Assembly (NCBI GenBank): GCA_001938995.1
Contig: MKZN01000019.1
Span: forward strand, 1-57,983
Reading direction: 5' to 3'
Length of the DNA stretch: 57,983 nt
Source of the DNA: Bacillus pumilus
GTDB lineage: Bacteria; Bacillota; Bacilli; Bacillales; Bacillaceae
A program made the position numbers and the translations under genes. Shown here piece by piece: positions 49,328 to 57,806 of the stretch. Within the stretch, counting starts at the first letter, position 1, and each line of letters opens with the position of its first letter. The notes below the pieces were generated by a model that was given only the letters and a program-made list of their open reading frames with translations, was not told where the DNA came from and did not search any database.

Positions 49328-51271
49328 TTAATCAGTAGATGCCCCGGCTTCTTTCTCTTTGTTTGTTTGACCATAGAAATAATCAGATGGATTCACAGGT
49401 TTAAAACCAGGTAGCTCATGGAATCGAAGGAGATCCCTGTAAAGAACCTTATCTGATAAGCTTAACTGATTATCAACACGGGCTTTAATTGCCTCTATCT
49501 TCTTGTTTTGTTTCACAACTTTACCCGTTTTTGTGTCGTAGACTGTATTATCTACAAGGGTATATTTCGGTGTCACATAGTTTCCGTTACGGAATGCAAC
49601 GGTTTGATCATGTTTTTTAGAAAATAGATCTGTCCCAAAATTCACGAACTCATTTGAATCAATACCTTGTAAGTGAAGAAGTGTTGGCATCACGTCTACT
49701 TCACCGCCATACGTATGATTCACGCCCCCCTGTTTTCCAGGTATCCGAATCATGAGCGGTACACGCTGGTTTTGCGCATTTTGATAAGGTGTTATTTCTT
49801 TTCCTTGGATCTCACTCATGGCACGGTTATGGTTCTCGGAAATTCCATTATGATCCCCATATAAGAAGATGACAGAATCCTCATAAAGTCCTGATTTCTT
49901 CAAGTCCTTGAAGAATTGCTCTAATGACTCATCTAAATACCTTGCCGTTTGGAAGTAATTATCCACTGTTTTATCGCCAGTTGTTGCCTTCGCAATTGTG
50001 GCGTCTTTTTCATCCAAATTAAATGGATAGTGATTGGTTAGTGTCATTAAATGCGCATAAAACGGCTTTTTCATTGATTGTAACATTGGAATCGATTCCT
50101 TAAAGAACGGCTTATCCTTCAGTCCCATGTTCACAAGGTTTTCTTCATCCATGTTGTAAGAAGATGCATCGAAGAATTGATCAATTCCCATGTGCTTATA
50201 AACCGTATCACGGTTCCAGAAAGATTTATAATCCCCATGAAGCACTGCACTTGTATAGCCTGCTTTTTGATCTAAGATCGCAGGGAGTGACTGGAAGGTA
50301 TTTTCACCTTTTGTCACAAATGCCGCGCCCTCTGGCAAGCCAAACATACTATTATCCATCATCAGCTCAGCATCTGATGTCTTCCCTTGCCCAGTCTGAT
50401 GGAAGAAATTATCGAAATACGTAAAATCATCTTCTCCATGCGCCAGTTTGTTTAAAAATGGCGTGACCTCTTCTCCATTTAGCTTGTAATCAATTAAAAA
50501 TGACTGGAAGCTTTCTAAATGAATTTTAATGATGTTTTTACCTTTTGCTTTTCCAAAATACTCTGCATTGGGCTTCGCATAATGAGACGTCGTATAGTTC
50601 ACGACATCCGTTAAATCATCGCTGCTCGCATTTGCCACCTGCGTGGCGTTTTGTGCCGTTTGAATACCTTGATAAATCGTATAATTATAAACACCTAAAT
50701 ACTTGACGACATACTTATGATCAAATGTTCTTGTTAATAATTCTGGACGATCCTTTTCAGCTAAATGAAGATTGACAAAGAACAGTCCAACACCTGCTGC
50801 CACGATCAGCAGAGCAAATGTCTTTTTCATTTGGAATTTCTTCACTTCTGGTCTCCAAATGACAATAGCCACTAAGATCAAGATATCAAGGAAGTATAAG
50901 AAGTCATGCGGCTTCATGCTTGCTAATACACCGCCAGTCATTCCTCCCCCAAGATTTCCTGCCTGTTTCATTGTAGAGAAAGTCAAAAAGTCATCAAAAA
51001 AACGGTAGTACGCTACATTTGCATATAAAAGTGCAGTCATCACAAAATCAATTACAATTAAAACAATGGCAGATTTACGCCCCTTTAAAAAGAGAGCCAG
51101 TCCCAAAAACACAATCGCTGAACTAAATGGATTTAATAAGAGAAGACCCTCTTGCAAAGAACCCTTTACTCCTAAATTAAAGTCCATTTTGTATGCTGTA
51201 TAAGATTTTGCCCAGAATAAAAGGACAGCCAATATAAAAAAGCTATATTTGTTCGCAATTATTTTTTTCAT
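49328..51271 (-). CDS. LtaS-family lipoteichoic acid synthase
   Basis: A 647-residue membrane enzyme. Five N-terminal helices (about 1-175) are followed by a linker and an extracellular sulfatase-fold domain (about 245-600) that transfers glycerol phosphate from phosphatidylglycerol. Visible motifs are KIHLESFQSFL with the metal ligand Glu, TGQGKTSDAELMMDNS with the nucleophile Thr, and YGDHNG near 473. B. subtilis has four paralogues (LtaS/YflE, YfnI, YqgS, YvgJ); the length fits LtaS or YfnI but I cannot choose. It has a possible ECF-type promoter upstream (51410-51436). Confidence 0.92.
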   Translation of the reverse strand: MKKIIANKYSFFILAVLLFWAKSYTAYKMDFNLGVKGSLQEGLLLLNPFSSAIVFLGLALFLKGRKSAIVLIVIDFVMTALLYANVAYYRFFDDFLTFSTMKQAGNLGGGMTGGVLASMKPHDFLYFLDILILVAIVIWRPEVKKFQMKKTFALLIVAAGVGLFFVNLHLAEKDRPELLTRTFDHKYVVKYLGVYNYTIYQGIQTAQNATQVANASSDDLTDVVNYTTSHYAKPNAEYFGKAKGKNIIKIHLESFQSFLIDYKLNGEEVTPFLNKLAHGEDDFTYFDNFFHQTGQGKTSDAELMMDNSMFGLPEGAAFVTKGENTFQSLPAILDQKAGYTSAVLHGDYKSFWNRDTVYKHMGIDQFFDASSYNMDEENLVNMGLKDKPFFKESIPMLQSMKKPFYAHLMTLTNHYPFNLDEKDATIAKATTGDKTVDNYFQTARYLDESLEQFFKDLKKSGLYEDSVIFLYGDHNGISENHNRAMSEIQGKEITPYQNAQNQRVPLMIRIPGKQGGVNHTYGGEVDVMPTLLHLQGIDSNEFVNFGTDLFSKKHDQTVAFRNGNYVTPKYTLVDNTVYDTKTGKVVKQNKKIEAIKARVDNQLSLSDKVLYRDLLRFHELPGFKPVNPSDYFYGQTNKEKEAGASTD

Positions 51272-51409
51272 AAAACCTCTTCTTTCTTATGATCAATCTG
51301 ATATAAATGAAATCATAAAAAATTTACATTCACTTAGCAAATGTAAACCTTCTACGTCAAAACATTCCGGTGCATTGTCAGCACCGAATAAAATGTGCTC
51401 CTTTAATAT

Positions 51410-51436
51410 AACGAATAACAAGCAAGATAAGTTTCA
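51410..51436 (-). promoter_or_regulatory. Possible ECF sigma promoter of the LtaS-family gene
   Basis: On the minus strand TGAAAC (51431-51436) and CGTT (51410-51413) are 17 bp apart, close to the sigma-M/sigma-X consensus (TGAAAC, 16-17 bp, CGTC). The distance to the start is about 140 bp. In B. subtilis yfnI is a sigma-M target. Weak evidence, since CGTT deviates. Confidence 0.35.
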
Positions 51437-51720
51437 AAAAAACAAGAGTCATGAAAAGAAACATATCGATTTACGTTCACTTCATGTTTTCAATGCATGA
51501 AGAAGGTTTTGTAAATCACTCAGTATTACTTTACTTTTTTCATCTAATCGTGTCAAAGTAATTATAAAGAAAAGGAAGAATCACCTAGACTTTTCGACCT
51601 ACCTTTCCAAATTAATACAAATTTCGACCCCGACTTTCCATTCGGGTCGTTTATTGTGACACAACTTACATCGCCTTATCTGAGTCAACGATGTGCGTTA
51701 CGATAAAGATATATCGTTTT
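51437..51720. other. Non-coding stretch with an orphan hairpin
   Basis: AT-rich sequence without a credible ORF. It contains CGACCC/GGGTCG (51625-51650, plus strand) followed by TTTATT, which could be an orphan terminator of a lost gene. Confidence 0.4.
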
Positions 51721-51738
51721 TGGTCAGGGGAACATCCA

Positions 51739-52014
51739 TGATGGAAATACAACAAATCAAGGCTGTTGAGAGATTTTAGGAAGACATATTAGTAATTGTC
51801 GCCGTCACAGGTGCTTCTGTCTGGCGTCGGCGCTGGCAAAGCAGAAGAAGCCCTTCTTTGGGCAGCCTCTATCCCACTGATTGCATGTAAGGAAAAAGGC
51901 ACAAAACAAATCAAGTTAGACCAATACATACAGATTGGCTATCTATCTAATAAAGTAGAGGGGGAGATATTATATTGTTTTTCATTTACAATTCACGTAC
52001 ATGTTGGATTTTAA
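51739..52014 (+). pseudogene. Possible decayed gene
   Basis: A start-like MMEIQQIKAVERF stops at a TAG, and another frame then stays open to 52014 (SGVGAGKAEEALLWAASIPLIAC). Shifting between frames at about 51778 joins them into one coding-like run. GGGGAA lies before the first ATG. No family can be named. It may be a gene remnant or chance. Confidence 0.3.
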
Positions 52015-52230
52015 GAACTAAACCAATCTTGAGTCTTTGTCATAATAGAAATACATCATACCGTTATCGCTAATCCATTTTCGTAACTGTAGTGTACCAA
52101 TGGATTCTTGATGTAATTGTGCTTGTTATAGATGAGCTATTTGACACTAAATCTTCACCAGCCTGCTCCCATTTCTATTAAAAACTTGTTTTTTCTTCCC
52201 GATAACATACCGTTTGTTAGTATATATCTG

Positions 52231-52250
52231 TATAGAACTCTATAGAACTC
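52231..52250. repeat. Tandem 10-bp duplication
   Basis: TATAGAACTC occurs twice in direct succession in the intergenic region before the MBL gene terminator. It may be a small slippage product. Confidence 0.6.
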
Positions 52251-52279
52251 TGGATTTCAGTCCTTATTTTTACTAAAAA

Positions 52280-52308
52280 GCCCGTTATTCGACAACGGGC
52301 TTTTCATC
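52280..52308 (-). terminator. Terminator of the MBL hydrolase gene
   Basis: AAAGCCCGTT/AACGGGCTTTT with a 7-nt loop lies directly after the stop at 52309. Confidence 0.85.
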
Positions 52309-53151
52309 TCAATTGACATATTTACCATAATCAGGCGTGGCAATGCTGTCAAATTCACGAACCAACTTATACAGGCTCGTTGATAACAATTCACCAGACA
52401 TCGGCAATCCATGGCCGGTAACAGCCACTTCAGGTTTCAACGCATATAATTGATGAACCGATTCCTTGGCAGCTTTCCAGTCTGTTGTTAAATACCGGGG
52501 AGGCCCACTAATTTCCTGTTCTTGAGTGAACACTTTATACAAGTACTCCTGCTTCACTGTAACAAAAGCATCTCCAGCAATTAATGTCCGGTCCTTTTCG
52601 CGAAATAATGCAATCTGACCTGGGGCATGTCCAGGTGTATGATACCATTTAAACCCTGCAAGATGAGGAACCGTTCCATCAGAAGGAAGAACTTTTACAT
52701 GATTCCCTAAATCAATAGGTTCGTTAGGGAATATAGGAGACATTTTTGCAACCATTCCTCCTTCAACAGTCGGGTCCGGGTCCGGGTAGCTTTTCTGACC
52801 TGTCAGGAAAGGCAGTTCCATCTGGTGGGCATAAACAGGAACATCCCAATGCTTGACCAAATCGATGACAGACCCAACGTGATCAAAATGGCCATGTGTC
52901 AAAATGATGGCTTTCGGCCGGCTGTTTGCCCCAAAACGCTCCTCTGTGACAGATATAATGTCTTCTGCCGAATCAGGCATTCCGGCATCAATTAAGACAA
53001 AATCACCGGTTTCCGGACTTCCCACAAAACAGATGTTCACGATTTGAACGGTGTAACAATATACATCTGGCAACACCAAAATACCAATCCCACTACCGAT
53101 GGAGGTTGCAGGAATGAATTTGTAATCACTTCCATAATGCATTTCTTCCAT
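52309..53151 (-). CDS. Metallo-beta-lactamase-fold hydrolase
   Basis: A 280-residue MBL-fold enzyme. The metal motif is THGHFDHVGS (HxHxDH, about 85-92), followed by the His in YHTPGHAPGQIAL, the Asp in LIAGDAFV and the late His in VTGHGLPM. Members hydrolyse thioesters, lactones or other small substrates; specificity is unknown. AAAGGAGGGG precedes the ATG at 53151. Single gene. The motif order fits the glyoxalase II-like group rather than a true beta-lactamase. Confidence 0.9.
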   Translation of the reverse strand: MEEMHYGSDYKFIPATSIGSGIGILVLPDVYCYTVQIVNICFVGSPETGDFVLIDAGMPDSAEDIISVTEERFGANSRPKAIILTHGHFDHVGSVIDLVKHWDVPVYAHQMELPFLTGQKSYPDPDPTVEGGMVAKMSPIFPNEPIDLGNHVKVLPSDGTVPHLAGFKWYHTPGHAPGQIALFREKDRTLIAGDAFVTVKQEYLYKVFTQEQEISGPPRYLTTDWKAAKESVHQLYALKPEVAVTGHGLPMSGELLSTSLYKLVREFDSIATPDYGKYVN

Positions 53152-53286
53152 TTTACCCCTCCTTTAATAACTCAGTGAAACGATGTTATTATGCCCAGGG
53201 CTAAACAGAAAACCCTCCTTATTTCCAAATAAATGAAACCTTTTCTCTCATCAAACGTTACTAAGCATGTGAAAGGAAGTCATAAA

Positions 53287-53556
53287 ATGGGGATCATTTT
53301 AGATATTTTTTACTTAGCTATTTACAAAACTTTTTTACAAGTAGATGAAGATGATATTTCAAGAAATGTGACACATCTAAAAAAATATACCTGGTTTCGA
53401 GATTTATTAAATGATCAAAAGTGTAAAGAGATTATCATTTACGACAGTGATGTTCGTCATGTAATAGGACAATTTAAAACTGGCAAACTTCATAAAAGGC
53501 GATATAACATAAGGTGTGAGCGAAAGCTACATCAAGCATTGTTCTCTGCCATGTAA
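53287..53556 (+). CDS. Small hypothetical protein
   Basis: An 89-residue protein beginning MGIILDIFYLAIYKTFLQVD, with a moderately hydrophobic start, then a basic C-terminal half (FKTGKLHKRRYNIRCERK). A GGAAG motif precedes the ATG; the frame extends upstream to 53233 without one. It ends at a hairpin (GAGCCGCGC...GTGTGGCTC with a T-rich tail). No family recognised. Confidence 0.6.
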   Translation: MGIILDIFYLAIYKTFLQVDEDDISRNVTHLKKYTWFRDLLNDQKCKEIIIYDSDVRHVIGQFKTGKLHKRRYNIRCERKLHQALFSAM

Positions 53557-53726
53557 AATAGAGCCGCGCTCTTGTGTGGCTCTTTTACATTTCATTTTGT
53601 GAATATAACAAGGTAGACAACACATGAAAATAATAGACATTTTCAGAAAAAAAGAATTGACGCCTGGACAACTTTCCCCGTATATTATGTATAAATCCAG
53701 CTTGTTCTTAGAAAGGAAGGTCCAAC

Positions 53727-53909
53727 ATGCGCTTGTTGAAGAACTGGAGAAAAAGGCAGAACAAACAACCCATCACTTCAGAAAAGCAAGAATCGAGCAT
53801 CCCTATCAACTTTTCCACACTTCCCTTTGGAACAGACACAGTCGATGACTTTTTATACAACTTAGACCTGATATCCAAGCTCACCGATCTCTATAAAAAA
53901 ATGGAATAA
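53727..53909 (+). CDS. Small hypothetical protein (one of two overlapping frames)
   Basis: A 60-residue protein with a basic start (MRLLKNWRKRQNKQ) and an acidic hydrophobic end (TVDDFLYNLDLISKLTDLYKKME). AAGGAAGG lies eight bases before the ATG and a terminator follows at 53932. A second frame, 53624-53848 (74 aa, starting MKIIDIFRKKEL), overlaps it in another phase with a weaker AAGGTAG. I favour the first because of its Shine-Dalgarno and fit to the terminator. Family unknown. Confidence 0.5.
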   Translation: MRLLKNWRKRQNKQPITSEKQESSIPINFSTLPFGTDTVDDFLYNLDLISKLTDLYKKME

Positions 53910-53931
53910 ACTGACGCTGATCCGCTTGAAT

Positions 53932-53960
53932 ATTCATCCAACACCTGGATGAATTTTTTA
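53932..53960 (+). terminator. Terminator after the small hypothetical gene
   Basis: ATTCATCCA/TGGATGAAT with a 5-nt loop is followed by TTTTTTA. Confidence 0.75.
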
Positions 53961-53990
53961 TATGTTACTACCTAAGGAAAGGTATATCAC

Positions 53991-54531
53991 ATGAAAACAT
54001 ATTATTTCGTCAGACATTGCCAAGCAAATGGACAATCCAAAGATGCGACTTTAACACAGCAAGGAATCGTTCAATCACATACACTTGCTCAGTTTTTTTC
54101 TGGCATTCACATCCACCAGATCATCTCAAGTCCTTACAAACGAGCGATCCAAACCACTTGCTCATACAAAACAACTGAAGGTGAAAACCGATGACCGTCT
54201 CTCTGAACGTGTGTTAAGCAACAAATCACTGGACGATTGGTATGTGAAACTAAAGCTCAGTTTCACGGATTTACATATCACATGTGAAGGCGGAGAATCT
54301 AGCCAAGACGCAATGGACCGCATTGTAAAAGTCCTTTATGAACAAATACACTTAGAAGCAGATCAAACCCTCTTCGTCACACATGGCAATATCATGAGCT
54401 TGTTACTTAAACATGTCGATCCGAACATTGGATTCAATGAATGGAAGAACCTTAGTAACCCAGATGTCTATATGTTGAAATATTTTAGCCCGGACCATAT
54501 GGAAATAGAGCGAATATGGGACGACATTTAA
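53991..54531 (+). pseudogene. Histidine phosphatase (phosphoglycerate mutase-like) with a frameshift
   Basis: The first frame (53991-54194) starts with the catalytic RHC motif of the family (MKTYYFVRHCQANGQSKDA) and runs to KRAIQTT. The homologous remainder continues in another frame to 54531 with the second catalytic His in LFVTHGNIMSLLLKH. Joined, the protein would be about 180 residues, normal for the family. The break is near 54156, where one extra T (or loss of two bases) in ACCACTTGCTC would explain it. It could be a pseudogene or a sequencing error. Confidence 0.85.
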
Positions 54532-54688
54532 AAACGACAGGTTGAATTCTCAACACTATAGCACCTACATATGAAACTTAATTTCCACACCAAACAAGAG
54601 TATGTTGTGAAACACTCAAAATAACAAAAAATGTCAACAAGAGCAACTAACATTGCCCATGTTGACATTTATATCGATTTTAAAACAT

Positions 54689-55234
54689 TTATTTGCGAAT
54701 TGTTTTTAAGGCTGTTGCCCAAGGGATGACTTGATCTAACATCTGGTTAACTGATTCGGCCTGAACTGATTTTGGTTTAAAATCAGAACCATTCTCAAAG
54801 TCAGTGAATAGAGATAATGCTGGGTGTACACGTACGTCAGCTACTAATAATTCACCTAAAATTCCACGTAAATGTTCTGCTGCACGAGCGCCACCTACTG
54901 AACCATAAGAGACGATACCAGCTGCTTTGTTGTTCCACTCGTCACGTAGGAAATCTAATGCGTTTTTAAGCGAACCTGTAATTGAGTGGTTATATTCTTG
55001 TACGATAAATACAAAACCATCTTGAGCGGCTACTGCTTCTGACCAAGCTGCTGCTCCAGAGGCATCCCCGCCAGGTTCCCCTAATAGTGGTAATTTAAAA
55101 TCAGCAATATCAATAATTTCATAATCTGCATCACCGCGTTTATCTGCTAATTCTTTTACCCAAGCTCCTACTTGTGGACTTACTCGTCCTTCACGTGTTG
55201 AACCTAAAATAATACCGATTTTTAATTTTGCCAT
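54689..55234 (-). CDS. NADPH-dependent FMN reductase
   Basis: A 181-residue flavodoxin-fold reductase. The FMN phosphate-binding loop GSTREGRVSPQVGAWV is near the N-terminus. QEYNHSITGSLKNALDFLRDEW (about 82-103) and SYGSVGGARAAEHLRGILGELLV complete the active site. It reduces FMN, quinones or azo-type compounds with NAD(P)H. The frame runs on to 55291, but the ATG at 55234 follows AGGAGGAACAAG. A decayed copy of its C-terminal half lies about 520 bp upstream (55758-56000). Confidence 0.92.
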   Translation of the reverse strand: MAKLKIGIILGSTREGRVSPQVGAWVKELADKRGDADYEIIDIADFKLPLLGEPGGDASGAAAWSEAVAAQDGFVFIVQEYNHSITGSLKNALDFLRDEWNNKAAGIVSYGSVGGARAAEHLRGILGELLVADVRVHPALSLFTDFENGSDFKPKSVQAESVNQMLDQVIPWATALKTIRK

Positions 55235-55291
55235 TTCTTGTTCCTCCTGTACTTCTCTTTTTACACCAAAGAGTTTATCTAGAATCCCCAC

Positions 55292-55757
55292 TTTTAAACC
55301 GCCTTCCTACATTTCAAAATATTACATTTTATTAATTTAAAACAAACTAATGATACACAATAACTCACCAATTAATTGATCGATTTATTCTTTATGAAGC
55401 ATTTGATTTTTTCTTTCCCCATAAAGTTTTGAGTAACTTAACGATTTCATAAGCAGATTAAAGGGGGATGAACTCATGCCCTACATCCTTGCTCGACTAT
55501 TAACTAGCAATCTACTATTTCAAACTTATTAAAAACACCTCGATTCAATCAGTTCGAATTTAAATGCAATTATCTTGAATTCAAGATAAGTATATTCAAA
55601 ATATAACACAGATTTTATGATTGTACAATATTTATGCTTGTTTCGTAATAATATATACCTATTCACAGTTATCTAAAATGTAGTATTTAACTTACATCAA
55701 GATAACCCATTTATAATAAGAACTTCATTTAACAGGATAATTAGAATAAAAAAGAAT
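55292..55757. other. AT-rich intergenic region
   Basis: Strongly AT-rich, with no credible gene. The only marked item is an 18-codon frame (MPYILARLLTSNLLFQTY, 55476-55532) behind AAGGGGG, probably a remnant or chance. Confidence 0.55.
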
Positions 55758-56000
55758 TAACGGATTACCTTTAATGCAGTTGTCCAAGGAATCACTTGAT
55801 TTAACATATCATTTACAGATGTTTCTTGGTGTGTGCTTGGTTTAAATACTTTACCTTTTTCAAATTCTGTAAATAATGATAATGCAGGATGAACACGAAC
55901 ATCAGCAACTAATAATTCACCCAGAATACCTCGTAAATGTTCAGTAGCACGTGCCTTCTACTTAACCGTAAGAAACTATTCCCGTTGCTTTGTTATTTCA
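55758..56000 (-). pseudogene. Decayed partial copy of the FMN reductase gene
   Basis: About 68 codons read in frame from a stop at 55758-55760 and match the C-terminus of the intact reductase at 54689 (EHLRGILGELLVADVRVHPALSLFT and QVIPWTTALK segments). Further upstream, similarity persists to about 56000 but the frame is broken by indels. The N-terminal half is missing, cut off before the tRNA cluster terminator. Confidence 0.85.
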
Positions 56001-56036
56001 TTTTTGTAATAGGCGGTTAAATCAATAGTATAATTC

Positions 56037-56076
56037 AAAAAATAGGCATCTCAACTATAGTTGAGATGCCTATTTT
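56037..56076 (-). terminator. Terminator of the rRNA-tRNA operon
   Basis: A 14-bp perfect stem (AATAGGCATCTCAAC/GTTGAGATGCCTATT, 4-nt loop) is followed by TTTTGAATT on the minus strand, 25 bp after the last tRNA. Confidence 0.9.
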
Positions 56077-56100
56077 GATCATTTGTATAATTAAAGTGGA

Positions 56101-56182
56101 TACCGGTGGCCGGGATCGAACCGGCACTCCGTGAGGAACACGATTTTGAGTCGTGCGCGTCTGCCAATTCCGCCACACCGGC
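56101..56182 (-). tRNA. tRNA-Leu(CAA)
   Basis: Class II cloverleaf; anticodon loop CTCAAAA gives CAA. The 3' CCA is not encoded. Substrate of TrmL. Confidence 0.95.
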
Positions 56183-56218
56183 ATGATTATTAAAGAGCGC
56201 AACTTATAAAAACACAAT

Positions 56219-56307
56219 TGGTGCCGAGGGCCGGAATTGAACCGGCACGGTAGTCACCTACCGCAGGATTTTAAGTCCTGTGTGTCTGCCAATTCCACCA
56301 CCCCGGC
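56219..56307 (-). tRNA. tRNA-Leu(UAA)
   Basis: Class II cloverleaf with a long variable arm; anticodon loop CTTAAAA gives UAA. CCA encoded. Substrate of TrmL. Confidence 0.95.
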
Positions 56308-56320
56308 AGTCTATTCAAAA

Positions 56321-56391
<71 letters not shown>

Positions 56392-56396
56392 ATTAT

Positions 56397-56471
56397 TGGA
56401 GCGGAAGACGGGATTCGAACCCGCGACCCCCACCTTGGCAAGGTGGTGTTCTACCACTGAACTACTTCCGC
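56397..56471 (-). tRNA. tRNA-Gly(GCC)
   Basis: Anticodon loop TTGCCAA gives GCC. CCA encoded. Second glycine isoacceptor in the window. Confidence 0.96.
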
Positions 56472-56478
56472 ATATCAA

Positions 56479-56550
56479 CTGGGCTAGCTGGATTCGAACC
56501 AACGCATGACGGAGTCAAAGTCCGTTGCCTTACCGCTTGGCTATAGCCCA
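56479..56550 (-). tRNA. tRNA-Gln(UUG)
   Basis: Starts TGGGCTA as usual for Bacillus tRNA-Gln; anticodon loop CTTTGAC gives UUG. CCA not encoded. Confidence 0.95.
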
Positions 56551-56559
56551 ATAATAAAA

Positions 56560-56636
56560 TGGGGCGATTGATGGGAATCGAACCCACGAGTGCCAGAGCC
56601 ACAATCTGGTGCGTTAACCACTTCGCCACAACCGCC
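56560..56636 (-). tRNA. tRNA-His(GUG)
   Basis: Anticodon GUG with the extra G(-1) paired to C73 that marks tRNA-His. CCA encoded. Confidence 0.96.
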
Positions 56637-56659
56637 ATAGATGTTATGAATAATAAGAT

Positions 56660-56733
56660 TGGCAGGGGCAGTAGGAATCGAACCCACACTGGAGGTTTTG
56701 GAGACCTCTGTTCTACCGTTAAACTATGCCCCT
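56660..56733 (-). tRNA. tRNA-Trp(CCA)
   Basis: Anticodon loop CTCCAAA gives CCA; discriminator G; 3' CCA encoded. Confidence 0.96.
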
Positions 56734-56748
56734 ATAGAAATAAAAAAA

Positions 56749-56833
56749 TGGTGGAGGGGGGCGGATTCGAACCGCCGAACCCGGAGGGAGCGGATTTACA
56801 GTCCGCCGCGTTTAGCCACTTCGCTACCCCTCC
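56749..56833 (-). tRNA. tRNA-Tyr(GUA)
   Basis: Class II cloverleaf; anticodon loop CTGTAAA gives GUA. CCA encoded. A queuosine-modifiable GUN anticodon. Confidence 0.96.
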
Positions 56834-56848
56834 ACATTTGAAAAACAG

Positions 56849-56921
<73 letters not shown>

Positions 56922-56927
56922 AAATAG

Positions 56928-57003
<76 letters not shown>

Positions 57004-57020
57004 AGATATTTATTTAAAAA

Positions 57021-57097
57021 TGGCGGTCCGGACGGGACTCGAACCCGCGACCTCCTGCGTGACAGGCAGGCATTCTAACCAACTGAACTACCGGACC
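57021..57097 (-). tRNA. tRNA-Asp(GUC)
   Basis: Anticodon loop CTGTCAC gives GUC. CCA encoded. GUN anticodon. Confidence 0.96.
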
Positions 57098-57110
57098 ATA
57101 TTGATTTTAA

Positions 57111-57191
<81 letters not shown>

Positions 57192-57205
57192 ACGATATGA
57201 AAATA

Positions 57206-57281
57206 TGGTGGAGGATGACGGGCTCGAACCGCCGACCCTCTGCTTGTAAGGCAGATGCTCTCCCAGCTGAGCTAATCCTCC
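57206..57281 (-). tRNA. tRNA-Val(UAC)
   Basis: Anticodon loop CTTACAA gives UAC. CCA encoded. Confidence 0.96.
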
Positions 57282-57309
57282 AAATGAAATGCTGGTGTAT
57301 ATATTAAAA

Positions 57310-57384
57310 TGGTGACCCGTACGGGATTCGAACCCGTGTTACCGCCGTGAAAGGGCGGTGTCTTAACCGCTTGACCAACGGGCC
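57310..57384 (-). tRNA. tRNA-Glu(UUC)
   Basis: Anticodon loop CTTTCAC gives UUC. CCA encoded. Confidence 0.96.
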
Positions 57385-57403
57385 CTTTATACTATGTATC
57401 TTG

Positions 57404-57494
57404 TGGCGGAGAGCAAGGGATTCGAACCCTTGAGACGGGGTTACCGCCTACACGATTTCCAATCGTGCTCCTTCGGCCACTCGGACAGCTCTCC
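57404..57494 (-). tRNA. tRNA-Ser(GGA)
   Basis: Class II cloverleaf with a long variable arm; anticodon loop TTGGAAA gives GGA. CCA encoded. Confidence 0.96.
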
Positions 57495-57498
57495 AAAT

Positions 57499-57573
57499 TG
57501 GCTCCGCAGGTAGGATTCGAACCTACGACCGATCGGTTAACAGCCGATAGCTCTACCACTGAGCTACTGCGGA
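57499..57573 (-). tRNA. tRNA-Asn(GUU)
   Basis: Anticodon loop CTGTTAA gives GUU. CCA encoded. First tRNA after 5S rRNA; GUN anticodon. Confidence 0.96.
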
Positions 57574-57582
57574 ATAAAGCTA

Positions 57583-57698
57583 GCCTGGCGATGTCCTACT
57601 CTCACAGGGGGAAGCCCCCAACTACCATCGGCGCTGAAGAGCTTAACTTCCGTGTTCGGTATGGGAACGGGTGTGACCTCTTCGCCATCATCACCAGA
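57583..57698 (-). rRNA. 5S ribosomal RNA
   Basis: 116 nt on the minus strand, matching Bacillus 5S throughout. The conserved GAAGAGGTCACACCCGTTCC core and paired ends (TCTGGTG / CGCCAGGC) are present. It lies between 23S rRNA and tRNA-Asn. Confidence 0.97.
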
Positions 57699-57806
57699 CA
57701 ATTAGTGACAAAAGATATTATACTATGTATTAAAAATAAATCAAGAGATAATTCAAAAATGTTCTCTCAAAACTAGATAACAATGTTCATGCTTCACATT
57801 AAATTA

